A DNA stretch of 40,578 nucleotides from Alphaproteobacteria bacterium (GTDB taxonomy: Bacteria; Pseudomonadota; Alphaproteobacteria; JAJTHO01; CANGXP01). Within the stretch, counting starts at the first letter, position 1, and the number at the start of each line of letters is the position of its first letter. Under the pieces are notes generated by a model. The model had not been told where the DNA came from and ran no database searches. It saw nothing but the letters and a program-made list of their open reading frames with translations. The stretch lies in contig CANGXP010000014.1 in assembly GCA_947457935.1 (NCBI GenBank), positions 1 through 40,578 on the forward strand, in the 5' to 3' direction. Shown in pieces: positions 1-9,182 of the stretch. The position numbers and the translations under genes were made by a program.

Positions 1-63
1 ACCGTTATACTCAGGCCAATTCTTTATTTTGTACTTTGACTTCGGCTTATTATTATCATTCAT
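1..63 (-). CDS. IS5-family transposase, N-terminal fragment (cut by window edge)
   Basis: Twenty-one codons are visible from an ATG at 63-61 and the frame stays open to the edge. The peptide contains SKYKIKNWPEYN, which closely resembles the conserved beginning of IS5-family DDE transposases (typically YKIKNWxxYNxxLxxRGSLT). The catalytic DDE residues lie beyond the window. The call rests on this short motif plus the adjacent IS5-like terminal repeat. Confidence 0.7.
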   Translation of the reverse strand, partial: MNDNNKPKSKYKIKNWPEYNG

Positions 64-146
64 GGCACTGATCCGGCTTCTTATTGTTAATTAAGCCTTA
101 TCAGGGATAACACCTCTTGCATAACTCTTATTTGTGCAACAAAGCC
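1..146 (-). mobile_element. IS5-family insertion sequence, partial (one end)
   Basis: The element runs off the left edge. Its outer end at 125-146 reads on the minus strand GGCTTTGTTGCACAAA followed by TAAGAG, which resembles the terminal inverted repeats of IS5-family elements. The start of a transposase gene lies about 60 bp inside this end and points away from it, the normal IS5 arrangement. Only one end is visible, so length, target duplication and integrity cannot be judged. Confidence 0.75.
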
Positions 147-197
147 ATTTCTTCATTTTATCTCCGACTATTTCTAAAATTTTTTAGATGACTGGTT

Positions 198-2207
198 CTA
201 ATTCTGATTTGCCTGCACAAGTTGCACATTCAATAGCCCACAACTTGCGGCACACCACGCATAAGACGGCGGTTGTATGGTGGTGTTAAAATGGGGGAGT
301 GTTTGCAGGCGCAAGCGATACATCTCAACCCCTTCCAGCACACGTTGCACATAGTTGCGTGTCTCGCGAAACGGAATAGACTCCATCCAATCAATCATGG
401 AGATTTCGCCCTTGCGGGGATCACCATAGTGAGCAAGCCATTTTTTCACGCTCCCAGCACCTGCATTATAGGCAGCAGCAACAAGCGGATACGAACCACC
501 AAACTGTTCAATAAGCCGCTGTAAGTGATGACTGCCAACCTGCATGTTATACTGCCCATCCCGCGTCAGGTTAGGCAAATTAAATGGCACACCCATAATC
601 CGCGTTTCCATTTTAGCGGTTTCAGGCATAAGCTGCATTAACCCGCGTGCCCCCACAGGGCTTTGCACAGAAACATTAAACAGGCTTTCTTGACGAATAA
701 TCCCATAAATCAAGGCTGCTTCGGGTGCTTTCACAGTCTTTGGTAACTTTACCATCGGAAATTCAGCATCGGGCAGGGATAAGCCTAAGTTCTTCGCCTT
801 TTTTGCCATGGTAATCGCAAGATCAACCCGCCCAATACTGGTGAGCAACTGTGTTAACCCTGCAACCTCAGATGTATCAGTTACAGACGTAAGCAAGGCG
901 TTTGCATAGATGCCAACAAACCTTTTTTCTCCCAGCGCGTTAAGCTGGACAATAGCGAGTGCGAGCGGGTTATTCACCAACGCGCTATCGCCTGCAGGGG
1001 GCACCGAATTTGCGAGCATGGCAAACGGGTCTGCATTGATTTTTTGCATCGCTAACTGGCCGTAGAACGATGAGTAATATTGCGCGGCATCCGTATAAAG
1101 CTTTGTGGCTATATCTGTTTTTCCCACCGCTTCTGCCGTTTGTGCCAGCCAATACCCGCCTCTAGAACGGCTTATAGGTGTTTGCGAGTTCTTATACACA
1201 TTCAAAAAATGCTGTGCAGCAAGCTTAGGGGCTTTTAGGAAGTTATTCGCAATCCACCCTGCTAAAAATTCTGCTTCTAAATATTCAGCACTGCCAGCAT
1301 TCAGTCTATTGTTCCGTGCAATCGCATAGGCGGTTTTCGCATCCCCCAAGCGTAAGGTTTTCCGTGCTTGAAATTCTACTTCTTTCCACCACGCTTTGGG
1401 TTCTAGTGCGGGTGTTGTGGCGCGAAGCAACGCCGCAATCGCTGTTTTATCATCGCCTTTTAGCCGTGCAAAATTGGCATATTCATAAAGTAAGCCTGTG
1501 TTGGTGTTATAGGGCGCGGGCACACGGGCTGCTGCTGCCGTTGCATTTTTTGCGCGTTTGTTCAGCAACTGCCGTGCATCCGCCAGCGCAATCGCACCCG
1601 CAGGTAAAAATCGCTTCAAACGATACACTTGGGTGTAATCCCCTTCCCATAACAGCATATCTAGCCGTGCGATGTGATTTTCTTTGGTGAGAAAGCCACC
1701 GTAATTCCGCAAGAAATCCACCTCGTTTGAGGCATTAAACATATTCTCAACCCATGTTTTTTGGGCGAGTTGTTGGGCTTCTGTGATTTTTTCATCGGCG
1801 AGCAAAATGCGCAGCCATGCCATTCTTCCCGTTGTTGTTTTTGGGGGATTTTGTGCAAACCATGCCCGCAACGCTTCTTTTGGTGTTGAATCGGTTATCA
1901 GCTTTTCGGCTTTTTCAATCATCCCTTCTTGATGCGGCCATATGGGGTTTTGCGCGAGAAACTGTGTTATATCTGCAAACGTAACGCTACCATCATCATA
2001 ACGCAATCTTCCCCAATGCAGCACCTTTGCCAGCAGCGGATCGGTTGCTTTGGTTGCGAGCTGTTCTGCTTGCGACCATTTGCCTTTATTTGCAAGCGCG
2101 AACGACTGTCTATACACTTGTTTATCAAAGTCAGATAACGCTGTCGCGTTTACAGAAACGCTCGATAAGCACAGTAATAAAAGGAAGGTGCAGAACTTTT
2201 GTATCAT
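198..2207 (-). CDS. slt: Soluble-type lytic murein transglycosylase (Slt70 family)
   Basis: Periplasmic enzyme that cleaves the MurNAc-GlcNAc bond of peptidoglycan and leaves 1,6-anhydro-MurNAc ends. The 669-residue product begins with a signal peptide (MIQKFCTFLLLLCLSSVSVNA). A long helical superhelix region follows. The C-terminal SLT domain has the catalytic Glu at about residue 507 in RQESLF, then GARGLMQLMP and AAYNAGAGSV. The start at 2207 was chosen because it opens directly on the signal peptide; an upstream in-frame start at 2315 would overlap divergent dapA. Length and architecture fit Slt70. It is transcribed away from dapA, and the slt/dapA/smpB neighbourhood is common in alphaproteobacteria. 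It may cooperate with the amidase and PBP1a further along in wall turnover. Confidence 0.92.
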   Translation of the reverse strand: MIQKFCTFLLLLCLSSVSVNATALSDFDKQVYRQSFALANKGKWSQAEQLATKATDPLLAKVLHWGRLRYDDGSVTFADITQFLAQNPIWPHQEGMIEKAEKLITDSTPKEALRAWFAQNPPKTTTGRMAWLRILLADEKITEAQQLAQKTWVENMFNASNEVDFLRNYGGFLTKENHIARLDMLLWEGDYTQVYRLKRFLPAGAIALADARQLLNKRAKNATAAAARVPAPYNTNTGLLYEYANFARLKGDDKTAIAALLRATTPALEPKAWWKEVEFQARKTLRLGDAKTAYAIARNNRLNAGSAEYLEAEFLAGWIANNFLKAPKLAAQHFLNVYKNSQTPISRSRGGYWLAQTAEAVGKTDIATKLYTDAAQYYSSFYGQLAMQKINADPFAMLANSVPPAGDSALVNNPLALAIVQLNALGEKRFVGIYANALLTSVTDTSEVAGLTQLLTSIGRVDLAITMAKKAKNLGLSLPDAEFPMVKLPKTVKAPEAALIYGIIRQESLFNVSVQSPVGARGLMQLMPETAKMETRIMGVPFNLPNLTRDGQYNMQVGSHHLQRLIEQFGGSYPLVAAAYNAGAGSVKKWLAHYGDPRKGEISMIDWMESIPFRETRNYVQRVLEGVEMYRLRLQTLPHFNTTIQPPSYAWCAASCGLLNVQLVQANQN

Positions 2208-2283
2208 GGTGGAGTGTATCTCTTCTTGTTTTATGATAGGATAAACCTTAAATGTAGACTCTTTCAATGTAAATAGGCTTGTT

Positions 2284-3159
2284 ATGCTATATGGTTCACA
2301 CGTTGCGCTTATCACCCCGTTTCAACAAAACGGTGCTGTTGATTGGCACGCCCTCGAAAAACTTGTCGCGTGGCATATAGAACAAGGCACCGATGGGCTT
2401 GTGCCCTGTGGCACAACAGGCGAATCGGCAACGCTTACTGCTGAAGAGCATAACGCTGTCATTGAATTTTGTGTGAAACACGCACACGGTAAAGTAAAAA
2501 TTATCGCGGGAACGGGTTCAAACAGCACCATTGAGGCAATTGAATACTCACAATTTGCGGAAAAAGTGGGTGCTGATGCCGCCCTTGTCATCACCCCTTA
2601 TTACAATAAACCCACACAAAGCGGGCTTTATGCGCATTTTAAAGCCATCCATGATGCAACCAACATTCCAATTATCCTCTATGATGTGCCCAGCAGATGC
2701 TCAGTGCGCCTTGAAGATGAAACGGTGGTGCGGCTTGCAGCGTTGCCCCGCATCATCGGCATTAAGGATGCAACAGGAGATTTAGAACGTCCCCTGCGTC
2801 TCACCCGCGCCTTAGGAGCTGATTTTTTGCAATTATCAGGCGAAGACAGCACCGCTTTAGCCTATAATATTCAGGGCGGGCATGGTTGCATTTCGGTCAG
2901 TGCGAACATTGCCCCAAAGCTGTGTGCGGATTTACAAAATGCGTGGACGGCAGGAAATATAAGAGAGGCGCAACGCTTAAACGCTCTATTATTACCCCTC
3001 CACAAAGCCATGTTTATTGAAACCAGCCCTGCCCCTGCAAAATATGCAGCGTCTTTGCTAGGGCTTTGCGCGGCAGATTTACGCTTGCCGCTTGTGGGTA
3101 TTAGCGATGCAAGCAAAGCAGTTGTGAAACAAGCATTGCATGATGTAGGGCTGTTATAA
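2284..3159 (+). CDS. dapA: 4-hydroxy-tetrahydrodipicolinate synthase
   Basis: Condenses pyruvate with L-aspartate semialdehyde, the first committed step to meso-diaminopimelate and lysine. The 291-residue product is a standard DapA TIM barrel. Visible motifs are PCGTTGES near residue 42, the YYNKPTQ loop carrying the catalytic tyrosine, and the Schiff-base lysine K161 in IGIKDATGD. The gene is divergent from the lytic transglycosylase across about 76 bp. It is followed after two bases by smpB, whose ribosome-binding site lies inside the dapA end, so the two are probably co-transcribed. Confidence 0.97.
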   Translation: MLYGSHVALITPFQQNGAVDWHALEKLVAWHIEQGTDGLVPCGTTGESATLTAEEHNAVIEFCVKHAHGKVKIIAGTGSNSTIEAIEYSQFAEKVGADAALVITPYYNKPTQSGLYAHFKAIHDATNIPIILYDVPSRCSVRLEDETVVRLAALPRIIGIKDATGDLERPLRLTRALGADFLQLSGEDSTALAYNIQGGHGCISVSANIAPKLCADLQNAWTAGNIREAQRLNALLLPLHKAMFIETSPAPAKYAASLLGLCAADLRLPLVGISDASKAVVKQALHDVGLL

Positions 3160-3161
3160 AA

Positions 3162-3626
3162 ATGGGAGAAAAATCCGCCTTTGGTTCGCCGACCATTCAA
3201 AATCGCAAAGCGCGTTTTGATTATCAAGTCGTGGAAACATTTGAAGCAGGCATTATGCTGACGGGGAGCGAAGTTAAATCCATCCGTCTCGGCAGCGTGA
3301 GTATTGGCGAGGCATTCGCCCTTGAGCGCAACGGCGAGCTTTTTCTCACCAACGCCACCATCTCCCCCTATGCAGGCGCGAATAAATTTAATCATTCGCC
3401 CAAGCGGGAACGAAAATTGTTGTTAAAAAGCAAAGAAATCAAAAAAATTATTGGTGAGATAACCCGCTCCCGCCTTACCCTCGTGCCGCTAGAGTTATAT
3501 TTCAACGCACACGGCAAAATTAAGTGCAAAATAGCCTTGGTGATTGGCAAAAAAAGCTACGATAAACGCCAAACAGAAAAAGATCGGGATTGGGCACGAC
3601 AAAAATCGCGATTACTCAAAGAATAG
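3162..3626 (+). CDS. smpB: SsrA-binding protein SmpB
   Basis: RNA-binding partner of tmRNA in trans-translation, needed to rescue stalled ribosomes. The 154-residue product has the family's N-terminal motif (IQNRKARFDY), the conserved TGSEVKSIR segment, and a basic C-terminal tail (KRQTEKDRDWARQ) that occupies the empty mRNA channel. Length is typical. It starts two bases after dapA and uses TAG as its stop codon, which matters for interpreting an in-frame TAG elsewhere in this window. The tmRNA gene itself is not in the window. Confidence 0.97.
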   Translation: MGEKSAFGSPTIQNRKARFDYQVVETFEAGIMLTGSEVKSIRLGSVSIGEAFALERNGELFLTNATISPYAGANKFNHSPKRERKLLLKSKEIKKIIGEITRSRLTLVPLELYFNAHGKIKCKIALVIGKKSYDKRQTEKDRDWARQKSRLLKE

Positions 3627-3704
3627 TTTTTGTTGTTAATAAAATTTTAAAGATTCTCTCCTAGTTTTGGTGTAAGCTCAAACAATAACAAGAGAGAACA
3701 CATC

Positions 3705-4070
3705 ATGGACAGCAAAGAATTTGCCTTTTGGCTCAAAGGCGCGTTAGAAATCGGGGGCAAAGCCTCTTTTACCGATCAGCGCGTTGAACTCATCACTAAG
3801 CGTGCTTCAGATGTGCAAAGCCCTGATGATTTTGTGTTGTTCGTGCGTCGCTTGCTCTATTGGAACACGGCGGAAACTGCTTTCACCAGCCTAAGCCAAG
3901 CAATTGGAAAATATTTCAAAGATCATTTATACGCACACAACCCAACGGCTAACCCTTATGGGTATAATGTAACGCAAAGCAAACCTGCGGGCATCCCCAA
4001 TGGGAATCGGCCTCCGTTGCCTGAGATGAGTGAAGCAACGGATGAGCCGTTACCTGCAGTTACGCATTAA
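3705..4070 (+). CDS. Small conserved hypothetical protein, phage-type
   Basis: A 121-residue protein with a good ribosome-binding site (AAGAGAGAA) ahead of an ATG. The N-terminus, MDSKEFAFWLKGALEIGG, resembles a family of short uncharacterised proteins found in many proteobacteria and phages that begin with an EFxxWLxGxxE motif. The C-terminal 40 residues are rich in Pro, Asn and Gly and probably disordered. No signal peptide or membrane segment is present. It lies 78 bp after smpB on the same strand and could have its own promoter. Function unknown; the family link is from memory of the motif only. Confidence 0.7.
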   Translation: MDSKEFAFWLKGALEIGGKASFTDQRVELITKRASDVQSPDDFVLFVRRLLYWNTAETAFTSLSQAIGKYFKDHLYAHNPTANPYGYNVTQSKPAGIPNGNRPPLPEMSEATDEPLPAVTH

Positions 4071-4106
4071 CGCCCATAACTACCAAGCTGCTTTATTTTA
4101 TTGTTC

Positions 4107-4187
4107 TGGACACCAGCTTTCGCTGGTGATTCGCACCGCAGGCAGTCGTTGTGGGAGTGGCGAATCACCAGCGAAAGCTGGTGTCCA
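4107..4187. repeat. Paired inverted palindromic repeat (28-bp arms)
   Basis: Positions 4107-4134 and 4160-4187 are perfect reverse complements (28/28), separated by 25 bp. Each arm is itself a hairpin, CACCAGC-TTTC-GCTGGTG, which on the minus strand has a GAAA tetraloop. It sits between the convergent ends of the small gene (4070) and ggt (4210), so it may also act as a bidirectional terminator or mRNA stabiliser. The arm layout (GAAT-stem-GAAA-stem-TCCA) matches relatives at 12605 and 15752. Confidence 0.9.
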
Positions 4188-4209
4188 ACCTTTTCTACCT
4201 AGAGAGTTT

Positions 4210-6015
4210 CTAACGCCCCGCCGCCGTGCCTTCCCGCCGTGGATCACTCACGCCCACCAACGTGCCGTTATCTTCAACATAAATCGCGTTCACACCACTC
4301 GTAAGATTGGCTTCAACAACGGTGTGTCCTTTGGCTTTCAGCGCGTTGATAATGGCAGGAGAAAAGCGTTTTTCTTCCAGTTCTAATTCGCCATTTCTGT
4401 CCACAAAGTGCCCTCCAGCAAGGGCTGCCTCCAGTGGCTTTTTCCAGTCCAGCACTTCCACCAATGTTTTGACAACAAACGGCGTGATACGCGCCCCACC
4501 GGGGGAACCGACCACCATTTTGAGATTGCCCTTGCTATCAAACACAAAGGTTGGCGACATAGAACTACGCGGGCGTTTATTCGGCTGCACACGATTGGCA
4601 ATTTTTTTGCCCTTTTCAACAGGCGTAAACGCAAAATCTGTCAACTCATTGTTCAACAAAAATCCGCCCGCAAACAACCGTGAACCGAAGGTATTTTCAA
4701 TACTGGTTGTTAAGGAGACAGCGTTGCCATAGCGATCCACCACGCTGATATGCGAAGTAGAAATAGGTTCAACCTGCGTATAGTCGCCTGCATATTTTTT
4801 GCCAAATGGTTGCCCTGCTGTTGCCGTCCCCAATGTTTTTGCAGGGGAAATCAGTTTCGCACGGCTCGTAACATAGCGTTTATCAAGGAGCGCCGTTTGT
4901 TTATACTGCACAAAAGCAGGGTCAGCGATATAGCGATTTCTGTCTGCATATGCGAGCGCACTTGCTTCTGCAACAAGGTGAATCGCCTCCGCACTATCAG
5001 GTTTTGCTTTGTGAAATGCGGTTTTCTCTAAAATTGCCAGTGTTTGCAGGGTTACAATTCCGCCGCCACTTGAAGGGGGCACGCCGCAAATTTTATACGC
5101 CCGATAGCCGTTGCACACAGGCGATTTTTCCAACGCCGTATACTCAATAAAATCACTAATCGTTAATTTTCCGCGATTAACAGGCGCTTTGTTAACCGCC
5201 GCGAGCATAAGGTCAGTTGTATCACCCTGATAAAATTCTTTCGCACCATTCACGGCAATGCGGTGGATAGTCTCGCCCAATACAGGATTTTTCAGGATAT
5301 GCCCCGCTTGCCACGGCTTACCACTTTTATCATAAAAATAGGCACGCGATGCAGGGATACTTGCTAAATATGGCTCATTTTCTAACTGATAGTGCAGACG
5401 CTCTGAAACAGCAAAGCCCTTGCGTGCAGCGGTTGCCGTGGGGTATAACAAGTCAAACCATTGCGTTCTGCCATATTTTCCATGGGCATCTTCCAACATT
5501 TTTAACAATCCGGGAACCCCTACTGATTTGCCGCCAACAACAGCCGTGAAAAACTCTTGTGCGCGACCTTTTTTATCTAAGAACATTTTTTCAGAGGCAC
5601 TGGCAGGTGCCGTTTCCCGCCCATCAAACGCCACGGTTTGCTTGGTTTTGGCATCATACACCAGCATATAGCCGCCACCGCCAATGCCAGAAGCAAACGG
5701 CTCAACCAGCGTCAACATCACGCTCGCGGCAATCGCTGCATCAACCGCCGTCCCCCCTTTTGCGAGCACCACTTCCCCTGCTTGTGTTGCCAAGGGATGT
5801 GGCGTCACAATCATGTAATTCTTCCCACGAACAGCGGGCTTAGGGTTCCATTTATAATAGCTCTCAGGCTGGATAGATTCCTTGGTGCCCGCAACAGTTT
5901 TACTCTGCGCTGCCACAACAGCAGGCAGTGGCGTAACAGCTACCGTTTGTGTCGTCTGCAAAGGCGCACACGCAACCATTATTGAAAGTGCCAATAAACT
6001 AACAAAACGTTGCAT
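4210..6015 (-). CDS. ggt: Gamma-glutamyltranspeptidase, predicted lipoprotein
   Basis: Cleaves or transfers the gamma-glutamyl group of glutathione and related peptides in the periplasm. The 601-residue precursor should self-cleave before the nucleophile Thr420 in the STSHISVVD motif. Other family signatures are SGIGGGGYM, SSGGGIVTLQ, NNELTDF and the late GSPGGARI motif. The N-terminus MQRFVSLLALSIMVAC ends in a lipobox cysteine, so membrane anchoring is likely. The start at 6015 has AAGGA eight bases upstream; the in-frame ATG at 6042 would overlap nadC. It is the last gene of the ftsE-to-ggt unit, 16 bases after nadC. Confidence 0.95.
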   Translation of the reverse strand: MQRFVSLLALSIMVACAPLQTTQTVAVTPLPAVVAAQSKTVAGTKESIQPESYYKWNPKPAVRGKNYMIVTPHPLATQAGEVVLAKGGTAVDAAIAASVMLTLVEPFASGIGGGGYMLVYDAKTKQTVAFDGRETAPASASEKMFLDKKGRAQEFFTAVVGGKSVGVPGLLKMLEDAHGKYGRTQWFDLLYPTATAARKGFAVSERLHYQLENEPYLASIPASRAYFYDKSGKPWQAGHILKNPVLGETIHRIAVNGAKEFYQGDTTDLMLAAVNKAPVNRGKLTISDFIEYTALEKSPVCNGYRAYKICGVPPSSGGGIVTLQTLAILEKTAFHKAKPDSAEAIHLVAEASALAYADRNRYIADPAFVQYKQTALLDKRYVTSRAKLISPAKTLGTATAGQPFGKKYAGDYTQVEPISTSHISVVDRYGNAVSLTTSIENTFGSRLFAGGFLLNNELTDFAFTPVEKGKKIANRVQPNKRPRSSMSPTFVFDSKGNLKMVVGSPGGARITPFVVKTLVEVLDWKKPLEAALAGGHFVDRNGELELEEKRFSPAIINALKAKGHTVVEANLTSGVNAIYVEDNGTLVGVSDPRREGTAAGR

Positions 6016-6031
6016 GAAGAGTCCTTTTTTT

Positions 6032-6871
6032 CTAAATATCAAGGCTAATATCCACCGCCTTTGCGGAATGCGTCAGTTTCCCTACAGAGATATACTCCAC
6101 CCCTGTTTCCGCAATGCTCGCAATATTTTCAAGTGTTATCCCGCCCGAGGCTTCAAGCGGAATCCGCCCGTGCACCAATTTTACCGCAATGCGTAATTGA
6201 TCAGGCGTCATATTATCCAGCAACAGCCGCGAAATGTTTGGTTGTAAGGCTTGTTCTACTTGCTCAAGAGTGTCGCATTCAATGATAATCGGCAAGCCAT
6301 CCGCATGCAATTTTGCCCGATGAATCGCCTCTTTCATGCTGCCTACAAGCGCAATGTGATTGTCTTTGATAAGAATGGCATCATCCAAACGTAAGCGATG
6401 GTTTTGCGCCCCACCAATGCTTGCCGCGTATTTTGACAGTAACCGCAAATTGGGAATAGTCTTGCGTGTATCCAGCAATTTCACTTTTGTATGCGCGATT
6501 TTTGCCACATATTCCCGTGTTTGTGTTGCAATACCAGACATCAGTTGCAAAAAATTGAGCGCAACGCGCTCTGCCGTAAGAATGCTGCCTGCCTCGCCTT
6601 CGATACTTGCCAATACCTCACCGTTACTGATGGTTGCGCCATCCAAAAAATCGCTGTGCCAGACGAGATTTTTATTCACTTCTAAAAATGTGCGCCTTGC
6701 AACGTCCAACCCTGCCAGCACAAAGTCTTGTTTTGCCACAAGATACGCTGTTGTTTGGTGGTGCGGGGGAATGAGTGCAAACGTCGTTTTATCACCGCTG
6801 CCAATATCTTCCGCAAGGGCGGATTGTATAATAGGAAGCAACCAATCAGCATTAAGTTTTATGGGGGTCAT
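6032..6871 (-). CDS. nadC: Nicotinate-nucleotide pyrophosphorylase (quinolinate phosphoribosyltransferase)
   Basis: Converts quinolinate and PRPP to nicotinate mononucleotide in de novo NAD synthesis. The 279-residue product has the early EDIGSGDKTT motif, the TRKTIPNLR substrate-binding segment, IKDNHI, and the late barrel motif LEASGGITLENI. Length is normal. The start overlaps the nadA stop by one base (TGATG), giving translational coupling to the preceding pathway enzyme. No nadB is visible, so iminoaspartate must come from a gene elsewhere. Confidence 0.96.
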   Translation of the reverse strand: MTPIKLNADWLLPIIQSALAEDIGSGDKTTFALIPPHHQTTAYLVAKQDFVLAGLDVARRTFLEVNKNLVWHSDFLDGATISNGEVLASIEGEAGSILTAERVALNFLQLMSGIATQTREYVAKIAHTKVKLLDTRKTIPNLRLLSKYAASIGGAQNHRLRLDDAILIKDNHIALVGSMKEAIHRAKLHADGLPIIIECDTLEQVEQALQPNISRLLLDNMTPDQLRIAVKLVHGRIPLEASGGITLENIASIAETGVEYISVGKLTHSAKAVDISLDI

Positions 6872-7872
6872 CAGGCGATGTTTTTTAGCGACGCTACAGT
6901 AGATGGCGACATCTCTAACATTCGAGTAAGCGGTTGTAAAGCCCGCACACGCAACGCTTCCTCAATCAAAATTTCTGGCGCTTTATCCCGCAAGGCTAAA
7001 TACAGTTTTTCCATCGTATTCAAGCGCATATACGGACAATCATTGCACGAACAACTGCCCGATGTATCAGGTGCCAGCACGAAAAATTTATTCGGCGCGT
7101 TGCGCTGCATCTGATGCATAATACCGGGTTCAGTTGCCACGATAAATTGTGTTGCACTGGATTCTGAAACGCGGCGCAACAACGAGGACGTAGAGCCGAT
7201 GTGATCCGCGTGTCGCAAGACAGACTCTTCACATTCAGGATGCGCAATTACTTCTGCTTTAGGCATCCGCGTTTTTAATTTCACCAACTCTTGTTCCGAA
7301 AACCGCTCATGCACAATGCACGCGCCATCCCACAGCAGCATTTCTCGCCCTGTTTTTTTTGCAAGATACGCGCCCAAATGCTTATCGGGTGAGAATAAAA
7401 TCGGCTTATCGGCTGGCACTTGCCGAATAATCGCCTCTGCATTGGCAGAGGTGACAATAATATCCGATAACGCCTTCACCTCTGTGGAGCAGTTAATATA
7501 GGTGAGGGCGATGTGGTCAGGGTGTGCTTCGCGAAATGCTTTAAATTTATCAGCGGGGCAGGAAATCTCCAGCGAACATCCCGCATTCATATCAGGCAAC
7601 ACCACTGTTTTTTGCGGGCTTAAGATTTTCGCCACATCCGCCATAAAACGCACACCACAAAAAACAATCATGTCTGCATCCGTTGCCGCAGCCTTACGAG
7701 AAAGCTCGAGAGAGTCGCCAATAAAATCAGCAATATCTTGAATGTCAGCATCTTGATAATAATGCGCCAAAATAATAGCGTTGCGCTCTTTCCGCAGGCG
7801 ATGAATTTCCTCTTCCAGTTGTAAAGGGGAAAGACCAAGCGGCATGGCAGGAGATTGCAAAGAACGAATCAT
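6871..7872 (-). CDS. nadA: Quinolinate synthase A
   Basis: Iron-sulphur enzyme condensing iminoaspartate with dihydroxyacetone phosphate to quinolinate. The 333-residue product has the LAHYYQ motif and three well-placed cysteine regions able to ligate one 4Fe-4S cluster: MNAGCSLE (Cys99), HPECEESV and CNDCPYM. Its length fits the proteobacterial form. It starts nine bases after plsC and is coupled to nadC by a TGATG overlap. No clear ribosome-binding site precedes the ATG at 7872; another ATG nine codons downstream has no better one. Confidence 0.95.
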   Translation of the reverse strand: MIRSLQSPAMPLGLSPLQLEEEIHRLRKERNAIILAHYYQDADIQDIADFIGDSLELSRKAAATDADMIVFCGVRFMADVAKILSPQKTVVLPDMNAGCSLEISCPADKFKAFREAHPDHIALTYINCSTEVKALSDIIVTSANAEAIIRQVPADKPILFSPDKHLGAYLAKKTGREMLLWDGACIVHERFSEQELVKLKTRMPKAEVIAHPECEESVLRHADHIGSTSSLLRRVSESSATQFIVATEPGIMHQMQRNAPNKFFVLAPDTSGSCSCNDCPYMRLNTMEKLYLALRDKAPEILIEEALRVRALQPLTRMLEMSPSTVASLKNIA

Positions 7873-7881
7873 ATAAAAAGA

Positions 7882-8616
7882 TTATGCGTGTTTATCGTGC
7901 TGAAGGGCAGTGGAGGCATTTACGCCATCAATAAATCTATTCTGCAGCGTTTCCATAAACTCGTGGCGGGGAAGTCCCGCGTCAATTTGTTGTTGAATAG
8001 TGATTATAACAATCCCGCGTTGTTTTACAAAGCGGTTTTTTGCCCAAAACTGTCCTGAATTTACAGAAATGGGGATAACGGGCATGTTGCAGTGCATATA
8101 AAGCGCGGCAATCCCTGATTTTAGCGGTACAGTTGTATGCGGCGCAACGCGTGTACCTTCAGGAAAAACAATAATTGAGTGACCATGCTGTACTGCCTGT
8201 TGTGCGCCCGACAGCAGTGTTTTTAAAGACCGCGCGCCGCCTTGCCTATCAAGGGCAATACTGCCAATTTTTCGGCAATACCAACCATAAAAGGGAATGC
8301 TCAGCAGTTCTTTTTTTATCACCGAAACACTGCGCGGCAACAGGCATACAAACGCAATTGCCTCGAAAGCGGACTCATGCCGCGATGCAAAAATAACAGG
8401 CATTTTGATTGTTGTTAAAATGTTATGAGGATCAACGATTTTATACGAAATTCCCGCCGTGTGTCGCAATAGCCACAACACAGCCCCCGACCACGCCTTG
8501 CCATACCCCCACAATTTTTCGCGTGGCAACAGCAACAGCGGAATCATCACCACCCCCATCACAAGGGTTAAGAGGATGAGCGTGATGCTAAACAGGAGAG
8601 AGCGGAGAAGTTGCAT
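7882..8616 (-). CDS. plsC: 1-acyl-sn-glycerol-3-phosphate acyltransferase
   Basis: Acylates lysophosphatidic acid to phosphatidic acid at the inner membrane. The 244-residue product has an N-terminal membrane segment (about residues 5-30), the active-site block SRHESAFEA with the H-X4-acidic pattern (Glu rather than Asp, as in several alphaproteobacterial PlsC proteins), and the FPEGTR substrate motif. The start at 8616 was preferred because it overlaps the upstream stop by one base (TAATG); a start nine codons earlier lies inside the neighbour. Its place behind a ydcF-like gene and ftsEX is a familiar alphaproteobacterial arrangement. Confidence 0.92.
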   Translation of the reverse strand: MQLLRSLLFSITLILLTLVMGVVMIPLLLLPREKLWGYGKAWSGAVLWLLRHTAGISYKIVDPHNILTTIKMPVIFASRHESAFEAIAFVCLLPRSVSVIKKELLSIPFYGWYCRKIGSIALDRQGGARSLKTLLSGAQQAVQHGHSIIVFPEGTRVAPHTTVPLKSGIAALYMHCNMPVIPISVNSGQFWAKNRFVKQRGIVIITIQQQIDAGLPRHEFMETLQNRFIDGVNASTALQHDKHA

Positions 8617-9179
8617 TATTTTATCATATAAGCCACAACCCACTTGCCATATTCCTTAAACAGCACCTTCAGCGTTTTCCAATCTTCCCAACGGTGTTCC
8701 AGCACCACATCCGCTGTTTTAATCGGATGCACAACAATCATGAGTTCGGGCATGTAATGACGAAACTGCAGCAAGCTCCGCCGCAGGTGGTAATCTGCCG
8801 TAACAAGACGGATGGATTTAATCCCTTTTTGCTCTGCCCACTTGGCAGTTTCACGAGCATTACCAACGGTATCTCTGGCTTCATGCTCTAAAATCACGCA
8901 ACAATCGAGAATTTGGGGATTAAGCTTGGAATGCTTAAACAGGGTTTCCTTGGTAACTTTCGGATTCACTCCTGAAATATAAAGATACCTTGCTTTTCCT
9001 TGCTGGAAAATCTCCATCCCTTCCTGAATACGCCCCACACTGCCTGTCAACACCACAATTGCATCGGTCGGGGTATTGTAATTGACTGTTTGCGGCGGCA
9101 TGGTGGAGACGAACCACAAAAACCCGCCCAAAACAGCGATAATCGATAGCAGCGTTATTTTCCACAGCAAATGAAACAT
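8616..9179 (-). CDS. YdcF/ElyC/SanA-family membrane protein (DUF218)
   Basis: A 187-residue protein with one N-terminal membrane helix (about residues 4-24) and a DUF218 domain: AIVVLTGSVGRI, YLYISGVNP, an EHEARDTVGNA segment, and VTADYHLRRS. Members such as ElyC and SanA influence envelope integrity and peptidoglycan precursor flow, but the biochemical activity is unresolved. It lies between gmhB (three bases away) and plsC (one-base overlap). The ftsE-ftsX-ydcF-plsC order is widespread in alphaproteobacteria, which suggests a role linked to division or envelope growth. Confidence 0.88.
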   Translation of the reverse strand: MFHLLWKITLLSIIAVLGGFLWFVSTMPPQTVNYNTPTDAIVVLTGSVGRIQEGMEIFQQGKARYLYISGVNPKVTKETLFKHSKLNPQILDCCVILEHEARDTVGNARETAKWAEQKGIKSIRLVTADYHLRRSLLQFRHYMPELMIVVHPIKTADVVLEHRWEDWKTLKVLFKEYGKWVVAYMIK

Positions 9180-9182
9180 ACT

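Noticed and set aside
147-197. Feature between the left IS end and slt
   Set aside because: Short AT-rich stretch; no gene, hairpin or promoter could be supported.
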